This document shows positions 27,901-40,530 of a stretch of 64,000 nt of DNA, in pieces. The notes under the pieces were generated by a model. That model was given only the letters and a program-made list of their open reading frames with translations, was not told the DNA's origin and ran no database searches. The translations under genes and the position numbers were made by a program. Origin of the DNA: Acanthochlamys bracteata (Eukaryota; Streptophyta; Magnoliopsida; Pandanales; Velloziaceae); the NCBI GenBank assembly GCA_019914995.1, contig CM034133.1:4588001-4652000 (forward strand), in the 5' to 3' direction. Each line of letters opens with the position of its first letter. Position 1 is the first letter of the stretch.

Positions 27901-30900
27901 AATTGGGAAACATGAAAGATATGATGTATTTTAGATGTAGCCGGTAGAGCCAACTGATAAGCCGTCTTGCCGATGACACGTTCAATAGAGAAGGAGTCGT
28001 AGTAGCGGAATCGGAGTTTATGATTTCGCCTAGCTGCCACCGTTGATTGCCGTCGGGGTTGGAGCTTGAGGAACACCTGATCACCGATGCTGTACTGCTT
28101 TTCTCTTCGATGGTTGTCGGCTTGTTGCTTTATCCTATTTTGGGCACGGGTTAGATGAGTCTTCAACTCATGTATAATTTCATCCCGTTCACGAAGTTGG
28201 ACTCCTATTGTGTCTGTCTTGGAGCATCCCATAGGGAAAGAAACTAAAGGTGGTGGTGGACGCCCATAGACAGCCTCAAACGGTGAAGTCTGGGTAGCGA
28301 AATATGTGCTTGTATTATAAGAATAATCCGCCCAATGGAGCCAGTTGTTCCACTTTTTTGGATGGTCCCCAATGAAGCATCTCAGGTATACTTCCAATCC
28401 CCTGTTTACTACCTCTGTTTGCCCATCCGTTTGTGGGTGATATGTAGTGCTCATGTGCAAGGAGGTGCCTTGTACTCGATGCAATTCTTTCCAAAAGGAG
28501 CTAAGGAATATGGGATCTCTGTCTGACACTATCGTGGCTGGACACCCATGTAACCGGATGATTTCTTTGGCAAAAACATGTGCAACATCTACTGCCGTAT
28601 AGGGATGCCGCAAGGAAATAAAATGTGCATATTTAAAAAAACGATCCACTACCACGAATATAACATCCTTACCTCCGGAGAGTGGTAACCCTTCTATGAA
28701 GTCTATTGAAATGTCGGTCCACACATGATCTGGGATGGAAAGGGGCTGCAGCAATCCAGCAGGATGAAGACTCTCAGACTTCGCCCAAGCGCAAGTAGCA
28801 CACGCTGCTACATATTGGCACACATCTTTGGATATGCCTGGCCATTCAAATTGCTGAGCCAGCCGTTTATAATTTCGAAATTTCCCACTATGTCCTCCTC
28901 CAGCTGAGTTATGTACCTCGTATAACAGTTGTGTTCATAAAGAAGGATCATTAGGCACACGAATACGGTTGTTGCAAATCAAGATGCCATTTGCCATACA
29001 CGGCTCGGATAGTGGGTTTCTGCTGGCTTCTTGTAAAAATTCCTTGAGAGAGGGGTCCCTTTGCTGAGCCACGCGAATGTCATCCCAGAAGGAGGGTTGC
29101 AAGGTGGTAAATACATCCAGAGAAGCTGCAGGACGGCGGGAAAGAGCATCCGCAACGGTATTCTGCACCCGACATCGGTATACGATTTGATAATCGTATC
29201 GCAATAATTTAACTAGCCATTTTTGCTGATCAGGCGTTGTTAGATGCTGTTCCAGCAAGTATTTTAAGCTCAAGTGATCGGTTTTGATCACAAACCTTTG
29301 CCCGAGTAGGTACGGCCTCCACTTCTTCACAGCAAGCACAAGTGCCATAAGTTCCTTCTCATAGGTGGATTTAGCCCTTGCAGCAGGAGAGAGGGCTTTA
29401 CTGAAGAAGGCAATAGGCCTATGATGTTGTGTGAGTACCGCGCCGATTCCACTATTGGATGCATCTGTCTCAATTGTAAAAGTGGCTTGAAAATCAGGAG
29501 ATGCCAAAATAGGAGTGGAAGTCATTACCTGTTTCAGCGTCTGGAAGGCATGTTCTGTCTCTGGCGTCCAAGCAAATGGTCCCTTCTTTAACAGTGCTGT
29601 CAAAGGTAAAGCTATGGAGCCGTAGTTCTTCACAAAGCGTCTATAGTAGCCAGTAAGACCTAAAAATTCTCTCAACTCCGTTGGAGTAGAAGGTGTCGGC
29701 CATTCTGTCATGGTTTGCACTTTTGCTGGATCAGCAACAATTCTTAGGCAGAGACAATATGTCCTAGATACTCCAGTTCCTGACAACCAAACCTGCACTT
29801 AGTTATGTTGGCACATAACTTCTCCTTCCGGAGCACTTCGAATACTGAAGTTAGATGTGTCATATGCTCTTCCCATGTCTTGCTGTATACCAAGATGTCA
29901 TCAAAGAAAACTAGCACAAAACTTCAGAGATAGGGCCGAAAAATGTCATTCATTAGGGACTGGAAGGTGGCTGGTGCATTGGTTAATCCGAACGGCATTA
30001 CCATAAATTCGTAATGCCCATTATGAGTTCTAAATGCGGTCTTGTGGACATCTTCCTCCTTTACCCTGATGTGATGGTATCCGAATTTCAAATCCAATTT
30101 CAAATCCAATTTGCACAGCCACGGATGGCAGCTTCAAGTGCTTAGCAAGGTGATCCGATATAAAGTTATGTGTGCTTCCCGAATCAATTAATATAAAAAC
30201 TTCTTGCTTCTTAAGTTTCCCCACTACCCGTAGAGTTTGAGGACCAACCATGCCATGTATGGCACTGAGAGATAAGGTTGCATCTTCGGGCAATTCTATC
30301 TCTTCTAGCACTTCGTCACCTGCTTCCTCTAAGCTAAACACTGTGATGGCATATAGTTTTGTAGTGCACTTATGACCCCTCTCATACCTCTCATCGCAAT
30401 AGAAGCACAATCCTTTGGCACGCCTAGCATTAATTTCTGCCATTGACAGGCTGGTGGCTTTCTTTTTAGCATTGTTCTGCAGTGCGCCCGACTGAAAGGA
30501 GCTACTGCTTGGTTGAGTTTTAGCTCGGCCAAACCCAGTGCTGGTGCTGATTGAGCACGTAATAGGGTTCTGGCTGGGTCGTAGCGATTGTTGTTCACAA
30601 GACGTCTTATACTCATACATCTTGGCTAACATGTAGGCCGTCTGCAGACACTAAGAGTCCCTACTGGATTTGGACTTCTCATCCTTGTTGACACTAAGAG
30701 TCTCTACTGGACTCTGCCTCTGTTTGGCACTTTTGGTAAAGTGCCCAAGCACAACCAAACTGTGTCTAAGTAAACGTTTTGCACCAAGCAAAAAATTTGA
30801 AAAGTGCCTAACGATAACTCATCTTGTGCTTAGGCATTTTGCCCGGGTGTATTTAGACATTGCACCCGGGGCACACTAGGCACTTCGGTGCCTTTGTAAC

Positions 30901-31154
30901 TTTTCGGCGTGGACGACCCCTTGTCACTCCCTCAGCTGGCCCATCACTTCCACGCTCTTCCTCTCCTTCTCGACCACCTGTATCATAAATACCTCACTTA
31001 GGTAACGCTTATGAGAGTGGAGATTATCGACGTAAACATCGTCTTCGTGAACTCTACTACGTTTCTCCACTGACGAAGGACACGAACCACTCCCACCACC
31101 GCCACCACCGGCAGGGAGGGTCGCCGGAGAACAGGCGGTAGGCTCCCAACCCAT
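24958..31154 (-). CDS. conserved plant protein of unknown function (possibly FLO11-like annotated family), four exons
   Basis: Model: complement(24958-25013, 25106-25674, 26994-27094, 30993-31154), 888 coding bases, 295 residues. Junctions: donor GAG|GTATTT after exon 1, acceptor GGGCAG|GTT, donor AAAG|GTTTTG, acceptor TTTCAG|AGAT, donor CCAG|GTGAAA, acceptor GTCAG|CAAC; all phases agree. The protein has a Gly-rich N-terminus (residues 16-21), then [19 protein letters not shown] (50-68), an acidic Ser-rich part ([14 protein letters not shown], 95-108), [13 protein letters not shown] (123-135), [16 protein letters not shown] (187-202), an acidic tail and a C-terminal VCIKIWC. There is no signal peptide or membrane segment. 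I recall similar plant proteins annotated as flocculation FLO11-like, which says nothing about function. The minus strand just upstream of the start is pyrimidine-rich, as in plant leaders. Without the last splice the frame would stop at 25092, giving a slightly different tail. The first intron is 3.9 kb and mostly a gypsy remnant. Confidence 0.75.
27467..27788 (-). repeat. direct repeat, left copy (pol tail and 3' part of gypsy)
   Basis: Matches 30654-30978 closely: both contain tggcacttttggtaaagtgc, gggcacactaggcacttcgg and ttttcggcgtggacgacccc. The left copy is the natural 3' end of this element's pol. The right copy sits in front of gag. The match includes coding sequence, so this is not a plain LTR pair. 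Confidence 0.85.
30654..30978 (-). repeat. direct repeat, right copy (displaced pol tail)
   Basis: A second copy of the 27467-27788 segment, lying upstream of the element's own gag and about 15 bases from the host exon-1 donor site. It suggests that a second, now deleted, element body once stood in tandem. Confidence 0.8.
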
Positions 31155-31529
31155 TGATGTTATCGTTGGTGGTGGTGGTGCTGCTGCTGTTGTGTTTATA
31201 AAGAGACGGAGAACAGAAGAACAGGAAAAGGGGGAAAAGAGAAAAAAAGAGCGAGATTAGTGGACACATTGCACATCGAACCGCAAAACTGTCTGATTAC
31301 GATTCTCGGGTCAAACGTTTGCTCAACCTATTCAACCGATCGGATCAATAATATTAAAATATTTTTAATTAATAATAATTATTATAGTAAACAATCTACT
31401 GTTAATGATATTATTAATAATAATAGCAACATTAATTACAACAAAAAATTAAAGTATTTTTATTATGATATTACTATCAACAACAACAGTAATAATAATC
31501 ACAGTAAAAATTGAAGTATTTAATAATAA

Positions 31530-33497
31530 TGTTAGGTTTTCCTGTAAGATTAACTCAAGAGGGGAGGGGTGAATTGAGTTAGTCAATAAAAATTTTAGTG
31601 AATTTTAGTTATCCTACTGGCAGCAAGCTTACAGTCGGCTGTATCAATTCTGTAACCTGCAGACAGAAAAAGTTAGAATGTCTACTGACATAAGTAAAAA
31701 GTGTAGTGATCAGGATATTTAACGTGGTTCGGCAAAACCCCTTTGCCTACATCCACGGTCGCTCTATCACTAGAGCCAAAGTTTCACTAAACCTTTAATA
31801 AGCTACAAATACACCTTAAGCAAAGTTCTTCGCCAAGCACACTTACTCTAACGGGTTTCTTTCCCAAGACAACCCCTAACAGCCTATTCGACACGCCTGT
31901 CCCCCTGGCTGATTTGCTAGCTCTATTATAAGGTCTAAGAGTTTACACCAAGCTCCACCTGAGCTTCCTTTTTCGGTGCCCGCAGTACCACCTTCACAAT
32001 GTCAGTAAAAGGTTACAAAAAAAATAAACAGAAATTAAGCACAGGATCTATCTCATGAAGGTTATGTATTTATGTAGTATTTCAGATGAGATGATCAGAG
32101 AGGTTGCTGAGAGAGAGATTTCTTCAGTGTGATCAGCAGCAAGGTTTTGATTATTTGAATAGAGTTGAGTTCTTGTATGTTTCAGTTTTTGCTTCAGTTC
32201 TCTCTCTGCCGTTTCTTCGTGCTGTGACTCCTTTCTTATAGTGTTTCTTCTCTGTGTAGGAACCGTTGAAAAACGTTATGTTGGCGCTCTTTTTCATTGG
32301 TGATTCTTCATGTCAGAGATGAAGTGGTTTTATCCACCGGTTAATCAACCGCTTCCTTGATGGCATTAAATGCGTTGTAAAATATTTGAATTTGTCGCCA
32401 GTGGTTGAGAGCTTGATTTAGCTAAGCTGCTGTCTAAAAATTGATAAGCTGATTTGGCTTGTCCATATTTAATGCATCGCTGGTATAATGTGCTTTCCCT
32501 TTCTGTGAAAAACACAATATGATCTTCTATTTGAATTGCTCCAGTGAGTTGTGAGTGCAAAAAATTTTCTACCGTGTTCAGTGGGTTTTCATTACCATCT
32601 ATCAATCTTCACATTTGAACTTGTTCTTCAACAATGTGGTGGCTCAATATGGCTCAGTCTTGTGATAGTAACAAGATAATAGATTTGTTGAATGATATCA
32701 CCTTGTAATTAAATTCGTGATTTTTTCTGGAGGAAAATCGAAATCTGCATATTGAAGCATTTCTGCATTATCAGCAAGACATGATTCTGATGATGCTTTG
32801 CACTATGTTCTTTGTCTTCTCTTGTTGTGATTTTTTATGATTCTTGATATGAACTTGTAGCTGATATGTTTCTCAATAAGTCTTCAAAATTTTGCTTTAA
32901 ATGGATGACGAATTCTTGATTGAATTACATCTGAAAAGTTGTTTCATCAATGACCGATTCTGCTCTCTGTTTACTGAATTTTTATTTATCATTCCACGAT
33001 TTTTCCAAGTTTATATTGATCATCATTTAATGTGTTATTCGGTCAATCTTATAGTGTGCATGTTGGTCTGTCTCTGATGAAAAGTTGAAGTTCAAATGGA
33101 ATCGGTATCATGCTTGAAATTACTTCTGAAGAGTGAATGATTATCACGATTTTCTGATTCTTCTCTGTCCAGCGAGCAGCAGCGAAATAGCAGCGAAGTA
33201 GCCGACTATTGAGTCCTCTGTTTTTTGTTCATCTTTGTTGGCGATACTTTGTTTTTCTGCTCTTCTCTGTTCGCAATTTTCTATTTATCCATGTAGCAAC
33301 AATTAGACAGTTGGCTGTTTGGTGGCTGAGGGATTTTCTGTTCTGTATGGTATAAAAGAAATCTGGCTTGTTGTCTGTGGGATAGATCTGTTTTATGAAT
33401 TTCTGCAGAACTTCATTCCAATCATTAGTTCACCCTAATCCATAAACTATAATTCTTAATTATTGTTATCATCAAAATCAATCTTGGAGTTCCAACA
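31530..33497 (+). mobile_element. solo-LTR-like unit, copy 1
   Basis: Starts TGTTAGGTTTTCCTGTAAG and ends GGAGTTCCAACA (33497), so it has TG...CA tips with a short inverted repeat. It is flanked by aataa at 31525-31529 and 33498-33502, a clean 5-bp target duplication. It is 1968 bases with no gag or pol. It contains ttaacgtggttcggcaaaac and ctacatccacggtcgctc, a phrase met in many plant LTR-type repeats. This fits a solo LTR or a non-autonomous LTR-type element; which one is not decided here. A second copy lies inverted at 48467-54855. Orientation is given by that comparison only. Confidence 0.8.
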
Positions 33498-35870
33498 AAT
33501 AATAACAACTAAAATTTATAATGAGAAATATTTAATTAAATTATGAGATTAGAAAGAATAAAAGCATAAAATAGATAAATCATAAAAAAGATATAACTAA
33601 CTTATTTAGGTATACATATTTGAGTTTAAATATTTTAAAATATAAAAATTTAAAAATCACTAATAATTGATATTTACAAATAAAACATAATTAATTATAT
33701 TTTTGTATTATCACATCAAAATGCAAAATTTAAACTACATATTATTTTTCAACATAGGGCTATTAATAATTATTTTTGCATTAAATATATCATCAATTAA
33801 AAAAAAATTAATTAATTTTTAAAAAATTTTTCAATCCGGTTTGACTCGGGCGGGCGGGTCGACCGAGTTAAAGCGGATCAAAATGGGTCAAATCGGATCA
33901 AAATGGATCGATTGCATAAACAAGTTTTTTGTAAATTCGGATCAATTTACCGTATGGGTCGATAGTTTCTAAATCGACCCGAACGGGTCGGTTCGGATCT
34001 GACAATTGTGGTCGTGCGTGAGGTAAAATTTTATTGGCAAAAGTGAATGGGTAATCTAATTCGGCGGATTAATTGAATAATGACCGTAACTATAAAATAA
34101 CATTTTTTAAAATAATTTTTTATATTTTTAAAAAATAAGTTTAATTTTTAAATGAAAAATTAATAAAATTAAATATTTACTAAAACTTTTAATATAAATA
34201 TTATATTTTTAAATTTCAAATAAATTTGATAATATATATAAAATTTATTAAAAATTATAAATAAAATAAAATGAAATGAAATAAAGCCGAATGTTTTGCC
34301 GAACAGCTCTTAAACTTGTTGAGGCGACCAGATACGGATGGGCCCGTTTAATACTGGCAATGGGCCTATATGGATGACCAGATATGAATGTTCTTTTTGT
34401 TTATCGGAAATGATAAATTAATTAGAATGCAATTTAATGAGTATTAAGTTTTTTAAAATTGAATTTAGTAAAAAACAAATTTGTAAAAAAAATTGATACA
34501 AAAAGATCATTCGGACTTAAAAAATAAAATATATTTCATACAATTAAACATATTTTTAATCTATTTAACATGTGTTTTTTACTCCCAATTAAAAATCACT
34601 TTTAAATAATATTTTATATCTTCTTCTAATAATGTAATTTAAAAAATTCATATTCATAAAATTTTAATTTTTAATAATTTTCTTCAAAGAAGAACAACAA
34701 TTACGCAATACTATTTTCTCTGTTTTTTTTTGGAAGCCATTTTCTAAAGTTTCCATAAGTTAAGGAAACGTTACCACAATCAATCAAAATCGATAACAAA
34801 AAATACAATGATGGATTTGAAGCTATCTCATTTCCATTATGATTTCATCCGGGAAAAGAGTTTGATTTCTAATAATAGGATTTTAACGCGATTCCTCGAA
34901 GGAACAAAAAGTTTCAAAATTAATCATTCAATTCCTTCTTCCAGACCTCTGTGGGCCGGTAGCTCTCAGAACAGCTCAACATGGAATAACACTTCTTTTG
35001 TTGCCTTTCTTCCCTGCATTTATGTTATCATCTTCAAGTCCTCCCTAACTTTTTTATGCAAAAAAAATATAGTTAAATTTTTATATTTATTTTAATTTAA
35101 ATATAAATTAAAAATAAAAAATTAATTTTAAAAAATGAATTTGAAGTGTAGGAAATATATTCTATACAAAACTTTCAATTTTATTGAATGAGCCTGTTGC
35201 ACATGCTGTAAAACTACGCAAGCGGTTCGAAGCAAAGCAAAAAAGCTGAGAAATGTATGCTCCAGAAAAAGATAGAACTTTTTTCTTAACGTCGGGAAAA
35301 CGCGAGGTAAGAGTTTTTCACGTCCAGTTGTAGTACCTTTGTCCAATCTGACTCTGTCAAACAGCAATTTCATTTCCCTTCTTTCTTATCAGATAGAGTT
35401 TATGATTTGATTCATTTCAAGTTACCTCGATGACGTATATACAGCAGCGGTAGAAGGCTTTTTTTCGAACGCGTTTGTTTGAGCGTTTCAAACGCTACTT
35501 TTTTTTTTTTTTTAAATTTTAAATATAAAAAAATTTATTTAAAAATTTAAAAATTTAAAAAATATAAAAAAATTTTATAGAGTAAAATTTTTATTATATA
35601 TTATTATTATTTTTTTTATAAAAAATAATAAAACTTATTTTTCAAAAAATAAAAATATTTTTTATTTTAAAAATATTTTATTTTATAAGTCGAACGTTAC
35701 TTTCGCATGCCCATACAGTGAAAGACTGAAAGCGATCAGTTTCCGTTTCTATTCCTTCGCCAATTTGCCCATACCCTGTTGAGTTCAGAACTGCCATGAG
35801 TCGTCTAAAAAACCGAACCAACTGATCTTCCAGAAATGGTGATACTTCTAGGAGATGGCTTGATTCATAC
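33498..35870. other. AT-rich intergenic sequence
   Basis: No gene recognised. A patch at 33830-34010 is rich in ggatcaaaatgggtc-like words and belongs to the dispersed repeat family described at 37020. The plus-strand frame at 34808-35095 and minus-strand frame at 35128-35373 have balanced composition but no recognisable domain, and I do not call them genes. Confidence 0.4.
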
Positions 35871-36990
35871 GCTTTTGTGAAATAGTTCCCGCTGTTAAAA
35901 TGTGTAAAATAAAAAACATTTTTACAAAAAAAATATTTTTATAATTCTTCAAACGAATTTATTTTTTATCTTAATATATTTATATATTATATAATTTATC
36001 TATTATTTTTTAATTTAAAAATTCTTCAAAAATATTATGAGAAATTAAAAATGAAACCATAAATAAAATTTTAATAAGTAATATATAAACACGATCAACG
36101 AAACCTTAATTGAAAAGATAGATTATGCTGCATTTTTTAACAGAGTTAAGAGACATTTAGAAATGATTTTAAAATAAAATTTTTTGAAATTTTTTTGTAC
36201 ATTCTAAAAAATAAATTTTATCCTTTTATTGTAAAAAAATAAAAATAAAAAATAAAAATTTTATGATATAAAAGTTTTTATAATTTCTAAATTTAAAATA
36301 AATTCACTAAATATTTATAATTTTTAAAATATATTAAATATGAATTAGAAAATTAGAAAATAAATAAAACCTTCATTAAAAGCACACCAAATATGCTTTT
36401 GAGAAATAGTTTCCCACTGTTCATGAGTTCACATCGCTTTTTTTAATATTTGAAAATATTTAAAATAAAAATTTCTGAAAAAGTTATTTTAAAAGTTTTG
36501 AACGAATTAATTTTTTATCTAGAAAAATTTATATATATAAAAATTTATTATATTCCATATAATTATAGTTTTCAAAGTTTTATTAATTTAAAATATTAAA
36601 AAAATTATTAATATAAAAATTAAACGTTAATAAACACCGTTAAATAACACCTTGGTTGCGAGAGTAAATTATGCTGCATTTTTAACAGAAAATAACCATC
36701 TATAATACACGTTTGGAGCAGCGTTTCATAAATTGTTTTTCAATTTTTTTATTTTTTAATATATATATTATATATATATATATATTATTTATTTAAAAAT
36801 ATTTACGAAATAAAATCTTTTGATTATATATTTTTAATTTTTTTAGAAGTAAAAAAAGTTATTTTTTTAAAATAAAAATATTTTTAATTTCAAAAAAATT
36901 CTATTTTATAAAATCTTCTAAACACCTCTATTAATGATGAGCATGAATAAAACCGTCTCCATCAAACGCACACCAAACACGCTCTCCATT
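35871..36990. repeat. diverged tandem duplication of a 0.55-kb AT-rich unit
   Basis: Unit 1 (about 35871-36394) and unit 2 (about 36395-36990) run in parallel. gcttttgtgaaatagttccc (35871) answers gcttttgagaaatagtttcc (36395). An aacgaatt...attttttatct phrase is in both. attatgctgcattttttaac (about 36121) answers attatgctgcatttttaac (about 36668). Unit 1 ends aaaagcacaccaaatat and unit 2 ends aaacgcacaccaaacacg. The units have drifted, so the duplication is old. Confidence 0.65.
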
Positions 36991-37019
36991 ATTTCTACTG
37001 AGACAGATAGTAGCCAACA

Positions 37020-38760
37020 ATTAGAGTTCACGGTATATGATCTGAATCAAGAATATATTTAATTTGAATTAAAATTTATAATTTTGAATTATATATATTT
37101 ATAAATTCAATTAAAATTAAATAAATTTACTTTAATTATTAAATATATTGATCTAAAATTAATCTATTAATTAGAATCGTCACTACAAACGACGGCTCTT
37201 TTTTTATATTCTTTTTCTTTACAATAAAATTTTAACAATAAAAATTTTATAATAATAATTACAAATTATTATAATTATATTATATTTATAGATACTCTTT
37301 TACTTTATAAAATAATAGAAAATAAAGATTATAATATATAAAAAATATTATTAAATGATTTTTTAATGAAAAATTTAGATTTTATAAAAAAATTTTATCA
37401 ACTATTTATATTTATCAAAATTATTATCATATATCTATAATTATAAAATTTTAACTACAAAATCATATTTTAAAAAGTAATAATAAAATTTCTTTAAATA
37501 CAATAAAAATAATAAAATATTAAAAAATATTTTGACGAACATTTGTCAAATTTTTTTATCAAAAATATCGTACAATATTTATTTCAATTAATTTTATAAT
37601 TTTACTAAACTTAAAATTATAAACTAAATTAACAATTGTACTCAAATATTAAATAAATTAAATTAATATTAAATAATTATAAGTTTAATTAAAATTGAAT
37701 TAATTTGATACAACCACTTAATAAATTAATTCGAACGATCCATCCATTCAAATTGTCACACCTATCAACGAAATAGGTTTTTCATTATCAACGTTAAGTA
37801 GAAACCCACAGCTAAAAAATTAATTTAAATAAACAATTTTTCGAGCACCTAAAGAGAAAGATGCTGTCTGCTTTAGCTTTTCTATCTATCCTTTTTAATA
37901 TGGGTAGTAATATATAATCCAATTCAAAAATTCAACCAAAAACTGATCTGTTTAATCAAAATTAGAATTAAAAAATTTAATCTGTATAAATATATAAATT
38001 GAGTTAGGATTAAACGAATTTGATTCGATTATTAAATGGATCAATCCAAATTAATCCGAAATTGATCTACCAACTCAAAATATCACCTTTTGAAGAAATA
38101 ATTCTTAATTTTTTCTTACCGTATAATAAAATATTATCAACAAAAATAATCAATAATAATTATTTACAAACTATTAAATTATATTATATTTATAATTAAT
38201 TTTTTATTTTTATACTTTAATAAAATAATGTAAGATAAAAATTATAATATTATCGAAAATATTATTATATAGGTATTTTTAATGATGCATTTAAATTTCC
38301 TATAAAAATTTTTATAAAAATTTTGTTAGATAAATATATTTATCAAAATTTTTATCGAAGTTGTTAATATGTATTTATAATCATAAATTGCAGTTGTTAT
38401 CATATATTTTCAAAAAATAAAAATAATAATATTTTTTGAATATTAAGAATCGATGAAAAAATTAAAAAAATTATATTTTATTGAACATAATTATATTTCG
38501 TCAGTAAAAATATCGCGTATTTTTATTCGAACTAATTTTATAATTTTCCTAAAACTTAAAAATATATAATTAATAATTAATAATTTTAATTATTAAGTAA
38601 ATCGATCCGAATTTGATCCGGTTATTAATAAGTTGAGTTAAGATTGACAATTTTGATCCGTATAAATTTATAGATTAGATTAGAGTTGAACAAATTTAAT
38701 CCGATTATTAAATTAGTCGATCCAAAACCGACCCACCAACCAATATTACCACCCCTACTT
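37020..38760. repeat. dispersed AT-rich repeat family, main block
   Basis: Two neighbouring segments (about 37020-37765 and 37905-38760) share words such as ttaaattgagtt, cgattattaaat and gatccaaaattgatct. Related pieces occur at about 33830-34010, 45530-45815, 46470-46580 and 46975-47465. I see no coding frame, terminal repeat or target duplication, so the class is unknown. Confidence 0.55.
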
Positions 38761-40530
38761 TTTCATTCATATTTTTTAATAAATTTATTATAATATTTTA
38801 TAAACACTTCTAAAATTTTTAAAATATAAAAGATATCTTATAATTTATTATGATTTTAATAAAAATAATTTTTATTTTCTTAAATTATTTTTAAATATTA
38901 ATTTAAAAAATTTTTATTTCAAAAGAACTCTCAAATATTCAGAATTGAGTCTAGATTCGAATCTGAGTGTGCTGGTTAATTGTCTAAAAAGAAAGCGACT
39001 AATTTGTATGACAAATTGTAGAAAATATGAGCTGTTCCAGACTCATCACAATCCCAACAAAGAGATCTTCGCGTAGGCTACAAAATTAAGATACTTGTCA
39101 CAAAACAACAACTTGCACAAAAGAAATCACCGACAATTAGCAAAACTTCACTATTTTTAACCTCAGGTGACTATTCTAATTAATTTACTCAAACAAGTAC
39201 CCTCATACAACGACTTAATACATAGTTAATTTGACTCTCCCATCCATGGACCCGATCCCAACTATTGAACAAATAATAATAGATCTCAAACACATCAAAC
39301 AAACAAGAACAACCCCAAGAAGAGGATCCAAGGTTTTTTACTTTATGCAAAACCATTCCCAAGTACCCCCCACCAGAAGGTCCAGAAACCATCTGTCCTT
39401 TCCCAATAATTCTCAACACAAACTGGTGAATTTATAAAGCCATTCTCCATAGTCTAGTTTTTCCAAAACCGACTATATTCCCATAATGCATGCTTTTAAC
39501 CAATTCTTTATGAAATATTTTAGTATCTGTATACAGGAAGAAAACAAACCCCTTTATTGGTGTGGTCCAAATCTTACAATATATATAATTGAGCTGCTGC
39601 TGCTGCTTAAGTAAAACAACACATAAAGACAATCCAGTATAATTTCTCTATGATTTGACAAAAGTTTGTTAACAAACCTTCAGCTTTTGAGCTTTCTATC
39701 AAAAGAAGTGTGCAGTGTATATCAAAAGCCACTTTTTAATTTTTTTTAATTTATTTTTAATATATATTTTATAAATATTTAAAAATTTAAAAAATATATA
39801 AAATTTTTACGTAATAAAATTTTTTATTATATATTTTTATTTTTTTTAAAATAAAAATAAAACTTATTTAAAAAAAACAAAAATATTTTTTATTTTAAAA
39901 AAACAAAAATATTTTTTATTTTAAAAAAACAAAAATATTTTTTATTTTAAAAAACAAAAATATTTTTTATTTTAAAAAAGCTCCACGCAATCCCAAACGC
40001 ACCAGATAAATCAATTTTTTTCCAAAATGGCCGTAAAATCATTGCCAAAATAGCCCCGCACCGCTCTTTCTATTGAAAATAATGACTGGTACTAAAATGC
40101 CACGAGTTCCCGGCAAGTCACGTGCATGGTGAGTCCTTTCCACATGTAATACCAACAAGCATTGCATAGTTATACAAAGCAATATGCATGCTAGTCTTTA
40201 TATTATCGTCATTTCATAGTACTGGAACATATAATGCCTTCAACAACTTTTAATTATACAATTTAGAAACTTTAACTATTAAAAGTTTCACATAAAGATT
40301 TTCTTAGATTTAAATATAATAATTAAAATAAGTAAAATAGCATGAAATTCTTCGTTCCGATTTCAAGACAAAAAGCTACATATTATAGTGCTTTCCCACA
40401 ATATATTAGATAGACAAATGACTAAGGAAAAGCGGACCCAAAAATAAGAAAACAAGAAAACTATACAAACATTAACTTAGATTCAATTTAATCTAATTTT
40501 GTTCTAATTCTTTTGGAATTTTCTTTTTTT
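38761..40530. other. intergenic, 3' of the DUF1645 gene
   Basis: No gene recognised. The open frames at 39189-39419 (minus), 39231-39437 (plus) and 39432-39632 (minus) overlap one another and lack domains. A short AT-rich tandem repeat lies at 39871-39976, followed by aagctccacgcaatcccaaacgcacc, the same kind of tip as the MITE at 43042-43294, so a decayed relative probably ends near 39997. Confidence 0.4.
39871..39976. repeat. 26-bp AT-rich tandem repeat, four copies
   Basis: The word acaaaaatattttttatttt recurs with its C at 39878, 39904, 39930 and 39955, a period of 26, 26 and 25 bases. It lies inside a MITE-like remnant. Confidence 0.85.

Larger units (their letters stand above)
27310..30980 (-). 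mobile_element. Ty3/gypsy remnant in the host intron, broken
   Basis: Minus strand order: a duplicated pol tail (30978-30654), the gag CCHC region ([13 protein letters not shown], about 30390), protease ([16 protein letters not shown], about 30190), reverse transcriptase ([18 protein letters not shown], about 29990), RNase H (about 29550-29150), integrase (28823-27900; [42 protein letters not shown]-type core) and the [11 protein letters not shown] segment, then a 3' non-coding tail. Gag upstream of the zinc knuckle, a primer site and paired LTRs are not seen. It is a sister of the element at 55423-60845. There are several breaks, and the outer boundaries are approximate because no target duplication is readable. 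Confidence 0.85.

Noticed and set aside
31057-31269. Minus-strand frame starting MCPLISLFFSLFPLFLFF, looking like a signal peptide
   Set aside because: Out of frame with the conserved exon 1. It is a translation of the pyrimidine-rich leader and the Gly-repeat region.
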